Below are positions 51,415 to 60,117 of a stretch of 64,000 nucleotides of DNA, piece by piece. Made by a program: the position numbers and the translations under genes. Each line of letters opens with the position of its first letter. The stretch's first letter is position 1. Location of the stretch: contig CAZCBH010000014.1 in NCBI GenBank assembly GCA_964496875.1, positions 16,475 to 80,474 of the forward strand. The letters run 5' to 3'. This DNA is from RI-106 sp964496875 (lineage in GTDB: Bacteria; Cyanobacteriota; Vampirovibrionia; Obscuribacterales; Obscuribacteraceae). Below the pieces are notes generated by a model. The model was not told the origin of the DNA. It worked only from the letters and a program-made list of their open reading frames with translations, and did not search any database.

Positions 51415-53106
51415 TTAATCGGAAATCTCTTTCAAAACCTCACCGGAGCTTGCCGAGGGCGGCTTGATGCCGAGCAAGGCGGCGATGGTAGGGGCGATAT
51501 CCTTAGGATCTATAGACCGCCGATAATAGCCTGGTCTGACCCCGGTACTTAGAAAAGCCACCGGTACATAGGTGTCATAGGACCAGACCGAACCGTGTTC
51601 ACCTGGCTGGTTCGTCCTTATCTTTCCGAACATGACATATTGCCTGGGCACCACATGGACATCGCCGGATCTTTTGGGATGGAAATTGGCCACAATTCTG
51701 GCATAGTATCCGGTATTGTCGGGCAATTCGCCCCGGGCGATTCTAGAGCGCCCTGCGGCATAGGCCACCCCGGGATAATGCATGGCAAACTCGGCGGCAG
51801 CGTCCTCCACCTTCTCGATACCGGCACCGATACCGCCATCGGCGATGAACTTGCGGTCGAGATAGATATAAGGATAGACGAATGCCTTGATCAAGTCATG
51901 CTCGGTCGAGAAACGCTCTTTCAAACGAGAACTCATATAAGACCGAAACTCTTTGCTCGGAATTCTGGAAGAATCTATAGAAAAAGCCTGCATCGCTTCG
52001 GCGATCTCAGCCACTCCATGATCGGCGGAAAGTACTATCAACACTTTATCCAGTCCGACTTTCTTATCAACAAAAGAGAAAAGTTCGGCAAGGTTGCGAT
52101 CTACTCTAAGGAGATTATCCTCCGCCTCCAGACTGCCTATGCCCCAGCCATGACCGACATAGTCGGTGGAAGAGAAACTGACCGATAGATAGTCGGTGCT
52201 CTCGCCTTGACCAAGACCGAGCTTGTCTATGGCATGCTCGGCAAAAGAGAGCACCAGTTCGTCATTGACCGGAGTATGCAAAAGCGCCTCGTAAAACTCT
52301 TCGTCGTCCTGGCATGCGAAGGACTTGGGAAGAGTACGTCCCAGATGCTTGTAATAGCCCTCGAAGCTTCGGTCGTCTATGTCTTTCCGTAGATAAGAGT
52401 CTTTATCTCTCAGTAGAGTCCAGGCTTTGTCACGATAAGTATCCGCCAGCTTCCTGCGATTCCACTCCTCGACCCAGACAGGCAAAGAATCATTGTAATA
52501 TTTGCTGTTTACGAACTTGCCGCTGGAGAGCCAGAAAGCTTTGCCGCAATGTCCGCCGGGTAAAATAGCACCACGATCCTTGCCGGAAACAGCAATAGAT
52601 CTGGCTTTTCCAAACGAAGCCATGACTATTTCGTCACCGATGGTGGTGGATAGAAGATGAGCCGGGCTTCTTCCTTTCTCACTGGATGTGGAGCCTGCGG
52701 TACTGACAGCGTCTTTATCTACCATTGGAGAGTTCTGATCTTCCACCGAATAGACCACTCTCCCCTTCTCATAGTCGTACCATTCACTGTTGGTGATACC
52801 ATGGCGAGCCGGCACCGTACCGGTGGCAAGGGTGGCATGACCGGGGGCCGTCTCTGTGTCGGCATGGCTGTAATGAGCATTGGCGTAGTATGCGCCTCTA
52901 TTAAACAATAGCTTGAAGCCGCCTTCGCCGAATCGCTCTTTGAATATTAGAGGTTGATCACCGCGGAGCTGGTCTATGGTAATTTGCAGGACGAGCTTCA
53001 CCCTGGCGCCCTTATCGACGGCGAATCCGGGCGACCCCAACAACATTATTGCTGCCACAAGCACAAAGATGCAGCGCGACGGCGAGTGAATCGGCTTTAT
53101 ATTCAA
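51415..53106 (-). CDS. Exported alkaline phosphatase-superfamily phosphomonoesterase (PafA-like)
   Basis: The 563-residue protein has a signal peptide (about 10-29, ending in GFAV). The alkaline phosphatase-superfamily core has Asp45 (QITIDQLRGD) and the likely nucleophile Thr86 in HADTETAPGHATLATG. Zinc residues occur in SADHGVAE and PGEHGSVW. PafA-type enzymes are periplasmic, and act on many phosphate monoesters. The stop lies about 100 bases upstream of the PqqD-like start on the same strand, but a separate promoter and repeat there suggest a separate unit. Its start region is divergent from the NUDIX gene. Confidence 0.9.
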   Translation of the reverse strand: MNIKPIHSPSRCIFVLVAAIMLLGSPGFAVDKGARVKLVLQITIDQLRGDQPLIFKERFGEGGFKLLFNRGAYYANAHYSHADTETAPGHATLATGTVPARHGITNSEWYDYEKGRVVYSVEDQNSPMVDKDAVSTAGSTSSEKGRSPAHLLSTTIGDEIVMASFGKARSIAVSGKDRGAILPGGHCGKAFWLSSGKFVNSKYYNDSLPVWVEEWNRRKLADTYRDKAWTLLRDKDSYLRKDIDDRSFEGYYKHLGRTLPKSFACQDDEEFYEALLHTPVNDELVLSFAEHAIDKLGLGQGESTDYLSVSFSSTDYVGHGWGIGSLEAEDNLLRVDRNLAELFSFVDKKVGLDKVLIVLSADHGVAEIAEAMQAFSIDSSRIPSKEFRSYMSSRLKERFSTEHDLIKAFVYPYIYLDRKFIADGGIGAGIEKVEDAAAEFAMHYPGVAYAAGRSRIARGELPDNTGYYARIVANFHPKRSGDVHVVPRQYVMFGKIRTNQPGEHGSVWSYDTYVPVAFLSTGVRPGYYRRSIDPKDIAPTIAALLGIKPPSASSGEVLKEISD

Positions 53107-53170
53107 AAAACGCTCTCCCCTGGAATCAAAGGCTTTGATTATAATAGATTCTTCTTACAAGGAGCAGTTA

Positions 53171-53659
53171 ATGACCTATCGTCCAATCCTCGGAACCCTC
53201 GGCTATGTAATGTCCAGGGATAAGCAAAGCGTCCTTCTGGTGAACCGCAGCAAAAGAGCGGATGATATCCACTATGGCAAATACAACGGTCTCGGCGGCA
53301 AATTGGAACCCGGTGAAGACATCGTCTCGGGTTTTGTCCGGGAAGTGAAAGAGGAAGCCGGTATAGAACCTGTCGATATCATTCTGAAAGGCACCATAAA
53401 CTGGCCCGGTTTTGGTGGAGTCGGGGAGGACTGGTTCGGTTTTATTTTCCGAGTCGATACTTACGAAGGAGAACCCATGAAAGAGAATCACGAAGGCTTT
53501 CTTGAATGGGTTAGAATAAGCGATTTCGCCACGGTCAATTTCTGGGAGAGCGACCGCTACTGGTTAGATATGGTCTTTGACGAGAGCGATAAAGTGTTTC
53601 ACGGAGTGGCGCCTTTTGACGAAGGCAAGATGATTTCCTGGAACCACGTCAAAATTTAA
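53171..53659 (+). CDS. NUDIX hydrolase (MutT/MTH1-like)
   Basis: The 162-residue protein carries the complete Nudix box, GGKLEPGEDIVSGFVREVKEEAGI read as GX5EX7REVXEEAGI. The starting TYRPILGTLGYVMSRD and the tail VFHGVAPFDEGKMI resemble MTH1/oxidised-nucleotide hydrolases. The likely job is cleaning 8-oxo-dGTP or related nucleotides. I chose the ATG at 53171 with AAGGAG just before it. The upstream in-frame ATG at 53135 lacks a ribosome site. It is divergent from the phosphatase gene, and its 3' end overlaps a decayed kinase gene. Confidence 0.9.
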   Translation: MTYRPILGTLGYVMSRDKQSVLLVNRSKRADDIHYGKYNGLGGKLEPGEDIVSGFVREVKEEAGIEPVDIILKGTINWPGFGGVGEDWFGFIFRVDTYEGEPMKENHEGFLEWVRISDFATVNFWESDRYWLDMVFDESDKVFHGVAPFDEGKMISWNHVKI

Positions 53660-53998
53660 GGGTGAAATCATCTATTTTCATCCTCTCTCTATCTTCTCTG
53701 TCCAGGTCGCCTTTGCCCAATCGCTCGTATACCCGAGCACGCATCTGATAATAGTCCGCCCGTCCCGGCTTCATACTAATAGCCTGATTGAAATCCCCCA
53801 GAGCTCTGTCATATTCTCCTTCTCAGCCAGAAGGAAGATAGTTTCGGCGCCTCTTGCCAGAACTTTAATAGCGACTATGCTGCCTAAAGCTTTATCCCTG
53901 GCGCAAAAGACTTGACCCATCGCCCCTTCACCGACAAAACTCGGCTCCAGATAACGGGCTCGAAGAGAATTCGGAAAGTTATGTCGCGGGTCTGACAC
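53649..53998 (-). pseudogene. Decayed Ser/Thr kinase-TPR gene
   Basis: From 53998 the minus strand encodes a kinase N-lobe (FVGEGAMGQVFCARDKAL, then IVAIKVLARG with the catalytic lysine) that is cut off directly after ARG. In another frame, from about 53825 to the TGA at 53649-53651, the strand encodes a TPR unit (YDRALGDFNQAISMKPG, then ADYYQMRARVYERLG). The catalytic loop, activation segment and rest of a kinase are gone. So the remnant is the two ends of a kinase-TPR gene joined by an internal deletion and a frame change. It sits beside an intact kinase with TPR-like tail. Confidence 0.8.
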
Positions 53999-54087
53999 GA
54001 AACCCCCTCAATTCCAAAAACACCTTATTAAATTTACCCGAAATTCATCGTAAAATAGTCAGAGAGCATGGACGATAGGAGATCTGA

Positions 54088-56784
54088 GTGAATCTGGAAA
54101 TCGGCTCGGTAGTCTTCGAAAAATTCGAGATTCTAGCACCGCTTGGAAGCGGTGGCATGGCCACGGTCTATAAAGCCAATCACATCCATCTAGACAAAGT
54201 GGTGGTCTTGAAGATGCTTCATACCGAAGGTTTGAGCGATAGAGCCATGGTGCGCTTCCATAAAGAAGCGAAGATACTGAGCCAGCTCAACCATCCCAAT
54301 ATCTCTCCGTTTTTCGACTTCGGGCTATCGGAAGACAACATCCCCTATCTTGCCATCGAGTTTCTCCAGGGAGAGACCTTAAAAGATAGATTGAAAGCCG
54401 AAAGCTATCTAGAGTTGGAAGAAAGTCTATCCATAGCCCTGGATCTGGCAGGTGCCCTCGCCCATGCCCATGCAAAGGGGATAGTTCATCGGGATGTGAA
54501 ACCGGCCAATGTCATGGTGACTGAAACAGACGGCAGCCCCAGGGCTGTGCTGATGGATTTCGGCATCGCCAGGCTGATGGAAACCGATGAAGAAGATCAG
54601 AGCCTGACTTCCTCGGGCGAACTAATCGGCAGTCCCAGATACATGAGCCCGGAACAGGGAGAGAGCGGCAAAACAATCGATGCAAGAACCGATCAGTACT
54701 CTCTTGGTTGTCTGATATTCGAGATGCTCACCGGCAATGTGCCGCTTTCCGGCGACACTGCCTTTGATACTATAAAAATGAGACAGACTCTGGAAGCGCC
54801 GCGATTGAGTGAGATGTCTATTGCAGAGATTCCGGAATCTCTCGATGACCTGGTCGCCAAGTTACTGGCGCGGGTTCCCGACAATCGATTCTCATCCATG
54901 AAAGAAGTAGCTGCGATTGCGGAGAGCCTTCTAGATGAGATCGCCGCCAACGCAGCTGAAGAAGGAGAAGGAGAAGAAAAGAAAGATGCACCGCTGCTCA
55001 ACCTCTGGGCACCGGATATTCAAGAGCTTCTCAGCGCAAGAAAGATCCAGCTGTTAATTGCTGGAACCCTGAGCCTGCTTGCACTATTACTTGCAGGCAA
55101 TATCTTCTTAACCAGCACGAAAAAATCGACACAATCAAATGTACCTCTTAAGGTCGCTACTGTAGGCGGACTTCCCAAAATCGAATTAGGCGACGACAAA
55201 GGCACCAACAAAAATTCCAGAGAATTCGACATCCGCACTGCAACAGACCTCACTAAACTGGCTGAGGCAAAAGATCTTCAATTGATCAAAATCAGGAACG
55301 CGGACAATATCGATCTGGACAACCTTTCATCTTTGCGGGATCATGACAATTTAATCGAACTCTATCTGAGACCGAATAGTTACCAGTTTAAGAACCTCGA
55401 CAACTTAGCAGGTTTGAAGAATCTACTGTTTTTAGAAATTCGCGGAATGCCTCTCAAAGACGAGCTGCTCGAAGCCTTGAGAAAAAGCAAATCACTTCAA
55501 GTTTTGCTTGTCACCGATTGCGGTCTGACACCTGCATCGGCAAAATATCTGAAAAGACTCAAAGAGCTCAAGACCTTGCATGTAGACAACCAATTGCTCG
55601 ACTCCCCGGAATACAAACAGCTATCGAAAGAGCTTCCCGATTGCGAAATTGTAGGTGCCAAGACACTAGAGGTCGACAACGATGCAAAAAAATATCTTTC
55701 CCCGGAAGAACTAGAAGACAATGCCGCGATTCTGGTCAAAAACACGATTACTAAAGATGTCAGAAAAATCGGCTCACCCCTTAGAGAATTCGAGAAAGAG
55801 CATTTAGAGGAGTTGAATAAACTTCCAGCCACTGCAAAGGACACTCTGAAGAAAAAGCTGGCTCTGTTCGAAAAATGTAAAGAGCAAGCGATTAAAGCAC
55901 AAGGTCCTGATTGCAGCGCGGCCCATCGCTATATGCGTGAGATTGCCGCTGTGCAATATCTGTCCGGAGATATTGATACCGCCCTGAATACCATCGAAAG
56001 CATCGAAAAAAGCATCGCTAAAGAAGGCTACAAAAGCGAAGAGGTTCCGACACTGTCGCTTAAATCGGACATCTTATGGGTTGCAGGCAAGCAAAAGGAG
56101 AGCCTCGAAGTTGTGGAGAAAGCGCTTCCCTTAGCTAAACAGCGGCAGCTGCATCAGAGATTCACAGTACTCGATCTACTGGAGCGGCTTGTTACTCGGT
56201 ATGGGATTCTCAGCGACTGGAAAAATATGGATAAATCCATCGACCAACAGGTAAGCTGGCTAGATGCCTGGCATGAAAAGAAAGAAGAGGGCTACGGCCA
56301 CTACCTGATCTGGCCGTTGCGTTTCAACTGCGATCAAGCAGCAAGAATGACCGAAGAAAAAGAAAAAGAAGCAAAGATAAAGAGAGTCCACGAAATCGGC
56401 AACAAAATAGTCGACTGGTTTAACGGTCTGGGAGGAGACAATCGACATGGAAAAATGTTCCTGCAACAAAAAACCTATGATACCTACATTGAGACCGAGG
56501 CAAGACTGGCAACTTTCACTCCGGACATAAAAGGACAGAGGAAACATCTTGAAAAGGCCTATCAAGCCATTGGCAATGCCACCGGATTGGAGACCCGCAA
56601 TCCGGTGCTTTGCTATCAATGCTTCACCACCCTGGGTCGGATATACCGTATAGAGAATGAGAAGAACAGAGCTTTTGCGCTCTTTGAAAAAGCTAAAAAA
56701 CTGCTGCCGCTATTGCCACCAAAATTCAGAAAAAAGGCTCTCGAGGAAATAGACAACGAAGAGAACGTAATGAAAAATGGATAA
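54088..56784 (+). CDS. Membrane Ser/Thr protein kinase with leucine-rich and TPR-like tail
   Basis: The 898-residue protein starts with GTG, with AGGAG six bases upstream. The kinase domain (about 12-275) has LGSGGMATVYKA, catalytic Lys42, GIVHRDVKPANVMV, MDFGIARLM and GSPRYMSPEQG, all intact. A span near 325-345 follows (LLIAGTLSLLALLLAGNIF), then a leucine-rich stretch (about 395-510, LIELYLRPNSYQFKNLDNLAG). A helical, TPR-like region (about 610-890) follows. The architecture is like the kinase at 29432-31252 but with a longer tail. A CxxC small protein gene overlaps its end by eight bases. Confidence 0.9.
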   Translation: MNLEIGSVVFEKFEILAPLGSGGMATVYKANHIHLDKVVVLKMLHTEGLSDRAMVRFHKEAKILSQLNHPNISPFFDFGLSEDNIPYLAIEFLQGETLKDRLKAESYLELEESLSIALDLAGALAHAHAKGIVHRDVKPANVMVTETDGSPRAVLMDFGIARLMETDEEDQSLTSSGELIGSPRYMSPEQGESGKTIDARTDQYSLGCLIFEMLTGNVPLSGDTAFDTIKMRQTLEAPRLSEMSIAEIPESLDDLVAKLLARVPDNRFSSMKEVAAIAESLLDEIAANAAEEGEGEEKKDAPLLNLWAPDIQELLSARKIQLLIAGTLSLLALLLAGNIFLTSTKKSTQSNVPLKVATVGGLPKIELGDDKGTNKNSREFDIRTATDLTKLAEAKDLQLIKIRNADNIDLDNLSSLRDHDNLIELYLRPNSYQFKNLDNLAGLKNLLFLEIRGMPLKDELLEALRKSKSLQVLLVTDCGLTPASAKYLKRLKELKTLHVDNQLLDSPEYKQLSKELPDCEIVGAKTLEVDNDAKKYLSPEELEDNAAILVKNTITKDVRKIGSPLREFEKEHLEELNKLPATAKDTLKKKLALFEKCKEQAIKAQGPDCSAAHRYMREIAAVQYLSGDIDTALNTIESIEKSIAKEGYKSEEVPTLSLKSDILWVAGKQKESLEVVEKALPLAKQRQLHQRFTVLDLLERLVTRYGILSDWKNMDKSIDQQVSWLDAWHEKKEEGYGHYLIWPLRFNCDQAARMTEEKEKEAKIKRVHEIGNKIVDWFNGLGGDNRHGKMFLQQKTYDTYIETEARLATFTPDIKGQRKHLEKAYQAIGNATGLETRNPVLCYQCFTTLGRIYRIENEKNRAFALFEKAKKLLPLLPPKFRKKALEEIDNEENVMKNG

Positions 56785-56980
56785 GTCTCTCTGTCCAATC
56801 TGTCTGCAGCCGTCAGTGGAATCCACTGAGAACTCAGGCAGTTTGACCCAGTGGGTCTCCGGCTGTCGATGCGCCCGGACCGATGAAAAAGTTGTAGAAA
56901 AGCTCGCGGCGAATCTAAAACTCAAAAGACGGATGCCTGCCCAGATCAAACTAGATGTTCCGGAACGCATAAAACACTGA
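56777..56980 (+). CDS. Small CxxC (zinc-ribbon-like) protein
   Basis: This 67-residue protein has a CPIC knuckle (Cys6, Cys9) and CRC (Cys30, Cys32) that could bind a metal. The C-terminal half is basic. It overlaps the kinase stop by eight bases, so coupled translation is likely, and it may serve the kinase. I do not recognise the family. The small size and lack of a strong ribosome site leave some doubt. Confidence 0.55.
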   Translation: MDKSLCPICLQPSVESTENSGSLTQWVSGCRCARTDEKVVEKLAANLKLKRRMPAQIKLDVPERIKH

Positions 56981-57020
56981 TGTTAAACTGGCGGCAAAAC
57001 CCCGCACGGAGGCAAAGAGA

Positions 57021-57770
57021 ATGACGTTTTCCCTGGCGGTCTATTCTCCAAAAACGAAACAGATAGGGCTCGCTCAGGCCTCCTGCGGACTCTTTACCGG
57101 CACGACCTGCCCTCTTATCTGTCCTTCGGGGCGATTCATCGGCACTATTCAAGCCTTTGTCAATCGCTCCATAAAGGCGGATATTCTACAAATACTCGCC
57201 CTCTCCGGCTCAGTGCAAAGCCTGGATGCCGAATTGAGGGCAAACGATCCGTTTTACGAATACAGACAGCTTGCCATAATCAGCTTCGATGGACAGGCTT
57301 TCGGTCATACGGGCAAGAACGCCAGTCCGGTAGCGGGGCATCTTTTGGGGGACAATTTTGTGGTCGCCGGCAATATGTTGACCGAAATAAGCTGCCTGGA
57401 TGCCATGGTGGAGGATTTCGTCAACAGCGAAAGCGCTCCCTTTGGGGAGCGCCTGGTGAGCGCCCTGGAAGCAGGAAAAAAAGCCGGCGGTCAGAGTGCT
57501 GCAGGCAGGAAGCTTAGAGAAAGAGCCGCCTGTGTAATGGTCTATGACGAGGCCGGAGCCTGTCACCTGAATTTGCGGATAGATATGTCCTCCGACGCGA
57601 TCAAGGCGCTGAGGGAGCTATGGAGCGCCTACAGAGTCTATGATCACTTTATGGAAGTCTGCGAAAAATCGCCCGAATCTTTAGTCAGTCTGGACGAACA
57701 GGATCGGATGGTCCCCCACGCCCCTTCTATTTTCGAAGAAGTTTCAGATTCTGATGCTGCTTCAGATTAG
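57021..57770 (+). CDS. DUF1028 family protein (predicted Ntn-hydrolase fold)
   Basis: The 249-residue protein matches DUF1028: the start TFSLAVYSPKTKQIGLAQAS, the central FGHTGKNASPVAGHLLGDNFVVAGNML, and the late AALEAGKKAGGQ-like section with an ACHLNLRIDM strand. The family has an Ntn-hydrolase-like fold. Its substrate is not known to me. GGAGG stands nine bases before the ATG. The family is often found near small-molecule and peptide-handling genes, but here it follows the kinase and CxxC genes. Confidence 0.85.
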   Translation: MTFSLAVYSPKTKQIGLAQASCGLFTGTTCPLICPSGRFIGTIQAFVNRSIKADILQILALSGSVQSLDAELRANDPFYEYRQLAIISFDGQAFGHTGKNASPVAGHLLGDNFVVAGNMLTEISCLDAMVEDFVNSESAPFGERLVSALEAGKKAGGQSAAGRKLRERAACVMVYDEAGACHLNLRIDMSSDAIKALRELWSAYRVYDHFMEVCEKSPESLVSLDEQDRMVPHAPSIFEEVSDSDAASD

Positions 57771-57781
57771 ACTGAAGCAGC
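57756..57781 (+). other. Hairpin enclosing the DUF1028 stop codon
   Basis: GCTGCTTCAG and CTGAAGCAGC form a perfect 10-bp stem, and the six-base loop ATTAGA contains the TAG stop. No T-run follows, so a simple intrinsic terminator is not supported. It may mark an mRNA 3' end or affect termination. Confidence 0.5.
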
Positions 57782-57868
57782 AAGAGCCGGACGGCAAATG
57801 TAGCTCAATAGCTCATAGGCAACGCGTCGGTCACAAAACGAACATGAACTTCAAGATAATCTATCACT

Positions 57869-59524
57869 ATGTTTGATAAGAAAGTGACCGATTTCAATTC
57901 AGCGTCAGAGCCCTCGAAAGACTGGGTTTTCCTTGCCCACGACCAGCTCAATGACAGCTTCAGCTTGCTGCAGAACAATAGACCACTGCTTTTGATAGAG
58001 AATCACCGCTATTTTTCCAGGCGACCGTACCACAAACAGAAACTCGCCTTGGTTTTGACAAATCAAAGAAATTTTGCCCTGGAACAAGCTCAAACAGGGC
58101 GCCGGGTTCGTTATCTGATTACCGAATCGAGCTACGAAGAAAGTCTGATCGAAGCTACAGACGACCTTGAACCAGAGAGCCTGACCATGATGGAAGCCGC
58201 AGAAAGAGAGCTGCGAGCGGAGTTGGCAGGACTCATTGAAGCAGGAGTTCTAAAGGCAATTACCCACGAAGGCTGGCTCACCAGCGCTGAGGACATGGAC
58301 GCGGCACGAACCGGTAACAAATGGAGAATGGATCGATTTTATCAGCATGTTCGCAAACGAACCGGCATTCTTATGGATGCCGGCTCGCCCCGCGGAGGCA
58401 AATACAGCTTCGACCCGGACAACAGAAAACCATGGCATGGAGAGCCGTCCGCTCCGGCACCGCCTTCTTTTGCCGTTGACGATCTAAAACAAGCAGTATT
58501 GAAATTGATAGCAACCCGATTCGCACGGCATCCGGGAACTCTCGACGAAAGTTCGCTGCCGGCAAGCCTGGAAGAGATAGAGCAATACTGGCAATGGTGC
58601 CTCGATAACTGCATGGAGAATTTCGGTCCCTATGAAGACGCCATGTCCACGAAATCTACCGGAATCTTCCACACAAGGATATCTTCACTGATGAACCTGC
58701 ATCGTCTACTGCCATCGAAAGTGGTGCATGATGTCTCAGAGCTCGATATCTCGCTTAACAGCAAAGAAGGCTTTATTCGTCAGGTTCTCGGCTGGCGGGA
58801 GTTCGTCTATCAAATTCACCGGGTTACAGACGGCTTTCGAAAGCTGCAAAATACCCTCTGCTCAAATAGCCCCGGAGATGGTGGCTACAGCAACTGGTCG
58901 AAGAAAGCCTGGATAGAAGACTCTGAACAGAGTCCGGACCCGGGAGTAGACGGCGGCGCCTGCCCTGACTATTTCAATGCTGAAACTCCACTACCGGCAG
59001 CCTACTGGGGAGAGAAAAGCGGTTTGAACTGTCTCGATACAGTGGTGGCAAACGTCTGGGCGGAAGGCTATAGCCACCACATAACAAGATTGATGGTCCT
59101 ATCTAATATAGCCACCCTGCTGGACATATCGCCCCGCCAACTCACAGACTGGTTCTGGGTGGCATATTCCGACGCCTGGGACTGGGTCGTAGAACCAAAT
59201 GTGCTCGGTATGGGCACCCACTCCACCGGTGACTTGATGACCACAAAACCCTATGTGGCGGGTTCGAATTATATAAACAATATGAGCGACTTCTGTGGCG
59301 GCTGCAAATTCAATCCGAAGAAGAACTGTCCTATAAGCAGACTCTACTGGGCATTTCTAAATCGGCACCGCTCAAAATTGGAAGAGACCAGAAGGCTTTT
59401 CATGCCGCTCAATAGCCTGGGCAAGAGATCCGACGCCGACAAAGAGCTCGATAGCAAAACTTTCTCTATTTGCCGAAAGAAACTGCTTGACGGAGACGCA
59501 CTGGCTCCCGAAGACTTCCGGTAG
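57869..59524 (+). CDS. FeS-type cryptochrome/photolyase (prokaryotic (6-4) photolyase group)
   Basis: The 551-residue protein has an N-terminal antenna fold (about 1-140) and a helical FAD domain. The signature GTHSTGDLMTTKPYVAGSNYINNMSDFCGGCKFNPKKNC places two of the iron-sulfur cluster cysteines, with more upstream and in KKNCPISRLYW. This is the FeS-BCP/CryPro group, which repairs (6-4) UV photoproducts using a 4Fe-4S cluster and a non-FAD second cofactor. It is longer than the classical CPD enzyme. Its last 59 bases overlap the convergent IPP isomerase gene. A DNA repair operon follows beyond. Confidence 0.9.
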   Translation: MFDKKVTDFNSASEPSKDWVFLAHDQLNDSFSLLQNNRPLLLIENHRYFSRRPYHKQKLALVLTNQRNFALEQAQTGRRVRYLITESSYEESLIEATDDLEPESLTMMEAAERELRAELAGLIEAGVLKAITHEGWLTSAEDMDAARTGNKWRMDRFYQHVRKRTGILMDAGSPRGGKYSFDPDNRKPWHGEPSAPAPPSFAVDDLKQAVLKLIATRFARHPGTLDESSLPASLEEIEQYWQWCLDNCMENFGPYEDAMSTKSTGIFHTRISSLMNLHRLLPSKVVHDVSELDISLNSKEGFIRQVLGWREFVYQIHRVTDGFRKLQNTLCSNSPGDGGYSNWSKKAWIEDSEQSPDPGVDGGACPDYFNAETPLPAAYWGEKSGLNCLDTVVANVWAEGYSHHITRLMVLSNIATLLDISPRQLTDWFWVAYSDAWDWVVEPNVLGMGTHSTGDLMTTKPYVAGSNYINNMSDFCGGCKFNPKKNCPISRLYWAFLNRHRSKLEETRRLFMPLNSLGKRSDADKELDSKTFSICRKKLLDGDALAPEDFR

Positions 59525-60074
59525 AAAAATCCATCGCTTCGGAAAGCGCAGGTAACAGCACTTTGAACCAATCAGTAAACAGCTGGGGCTGAACAGAGAT
59601 ATCCTCCAGCACTTCATTGAGATCTCGCCAGACAACTTCGCTTACCTCATCGGAATCAAGCATAAAAACGCCGTCGTAGAAGCCTGTATATAAATGATCC
59701 AGTTCATGCTCGATCATCCCGTCTCCGAGTTCCAGATGATAGATGGCGTCACCGGCGCAATTGAGCGAGACCTGTCCGATACCAAGTTCCTCTTTCAATC
59801 TTCGCGATGCAGCTTCTTCTGTGCTTTCACCAGCCAGAGGATGGGTACAACAACTATTGCTCATTAAACCGGGTGAATGATACTTAGACAGGGCGCGGCG
59901 CTGGAGAAGAATTTCTCCTTTTGTATTGAAAAGGAAAACCGAAACTGCTCTATGTAGCAAGCCCTTCTCGTGTACCATCAGTTTGTCGGCAAGACCAAAT
60001 TCCCGGTCACTTTCGTCGACCAGTATGACCAGATCTCTTCGGGACTTTAGTGGCAAATCTTTCATCGCTATCAT
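59466..60074 (-). CDS. idi: Isopentenyl-diphosphate delta-isomerase, type I
   Basis: This 202-residue enzyme interconverts IPP and DMAPP. The catalytic pieces are LLHRAVSVFLFNTKG, MSNSCCTHP with the catalytic Cys, and EHELDHLY with the catalytic Glu pair; the metal ligands of type I enzymes are all there. An ATG at 60074 is chosen over a GTG at 60080, which offers no better ribosome site. It follows the ligase by 43 bases on the same strand, although no functional link to DNA repair is evident. The gene overlaps the photolyase 3' end. Confidence 0.94.
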   Translation of the reverse strand: MIAMKDLPLKSRRDLVILVDESDREFGLADKLMVHEKGLLHRAVSVFLFNTKGEILLQRRALSKYHSPGLMSNSCCTHPLAGESTEEAASRRLKEELGIGQVSLNCAGDAIYHLELGDGMIEHELDHLYTGFYDGVFMLDSDEVSEVVWRDLNEVLEDISVQPQLFTDWFKVLLPALSEAMDFSTGSLREPVRLRQAVSFGK

Positions 60075-60117
60075 AATCACTCAAGAATCTGTACTTCCGG
60101 TGAACAAATAGCTGCGA

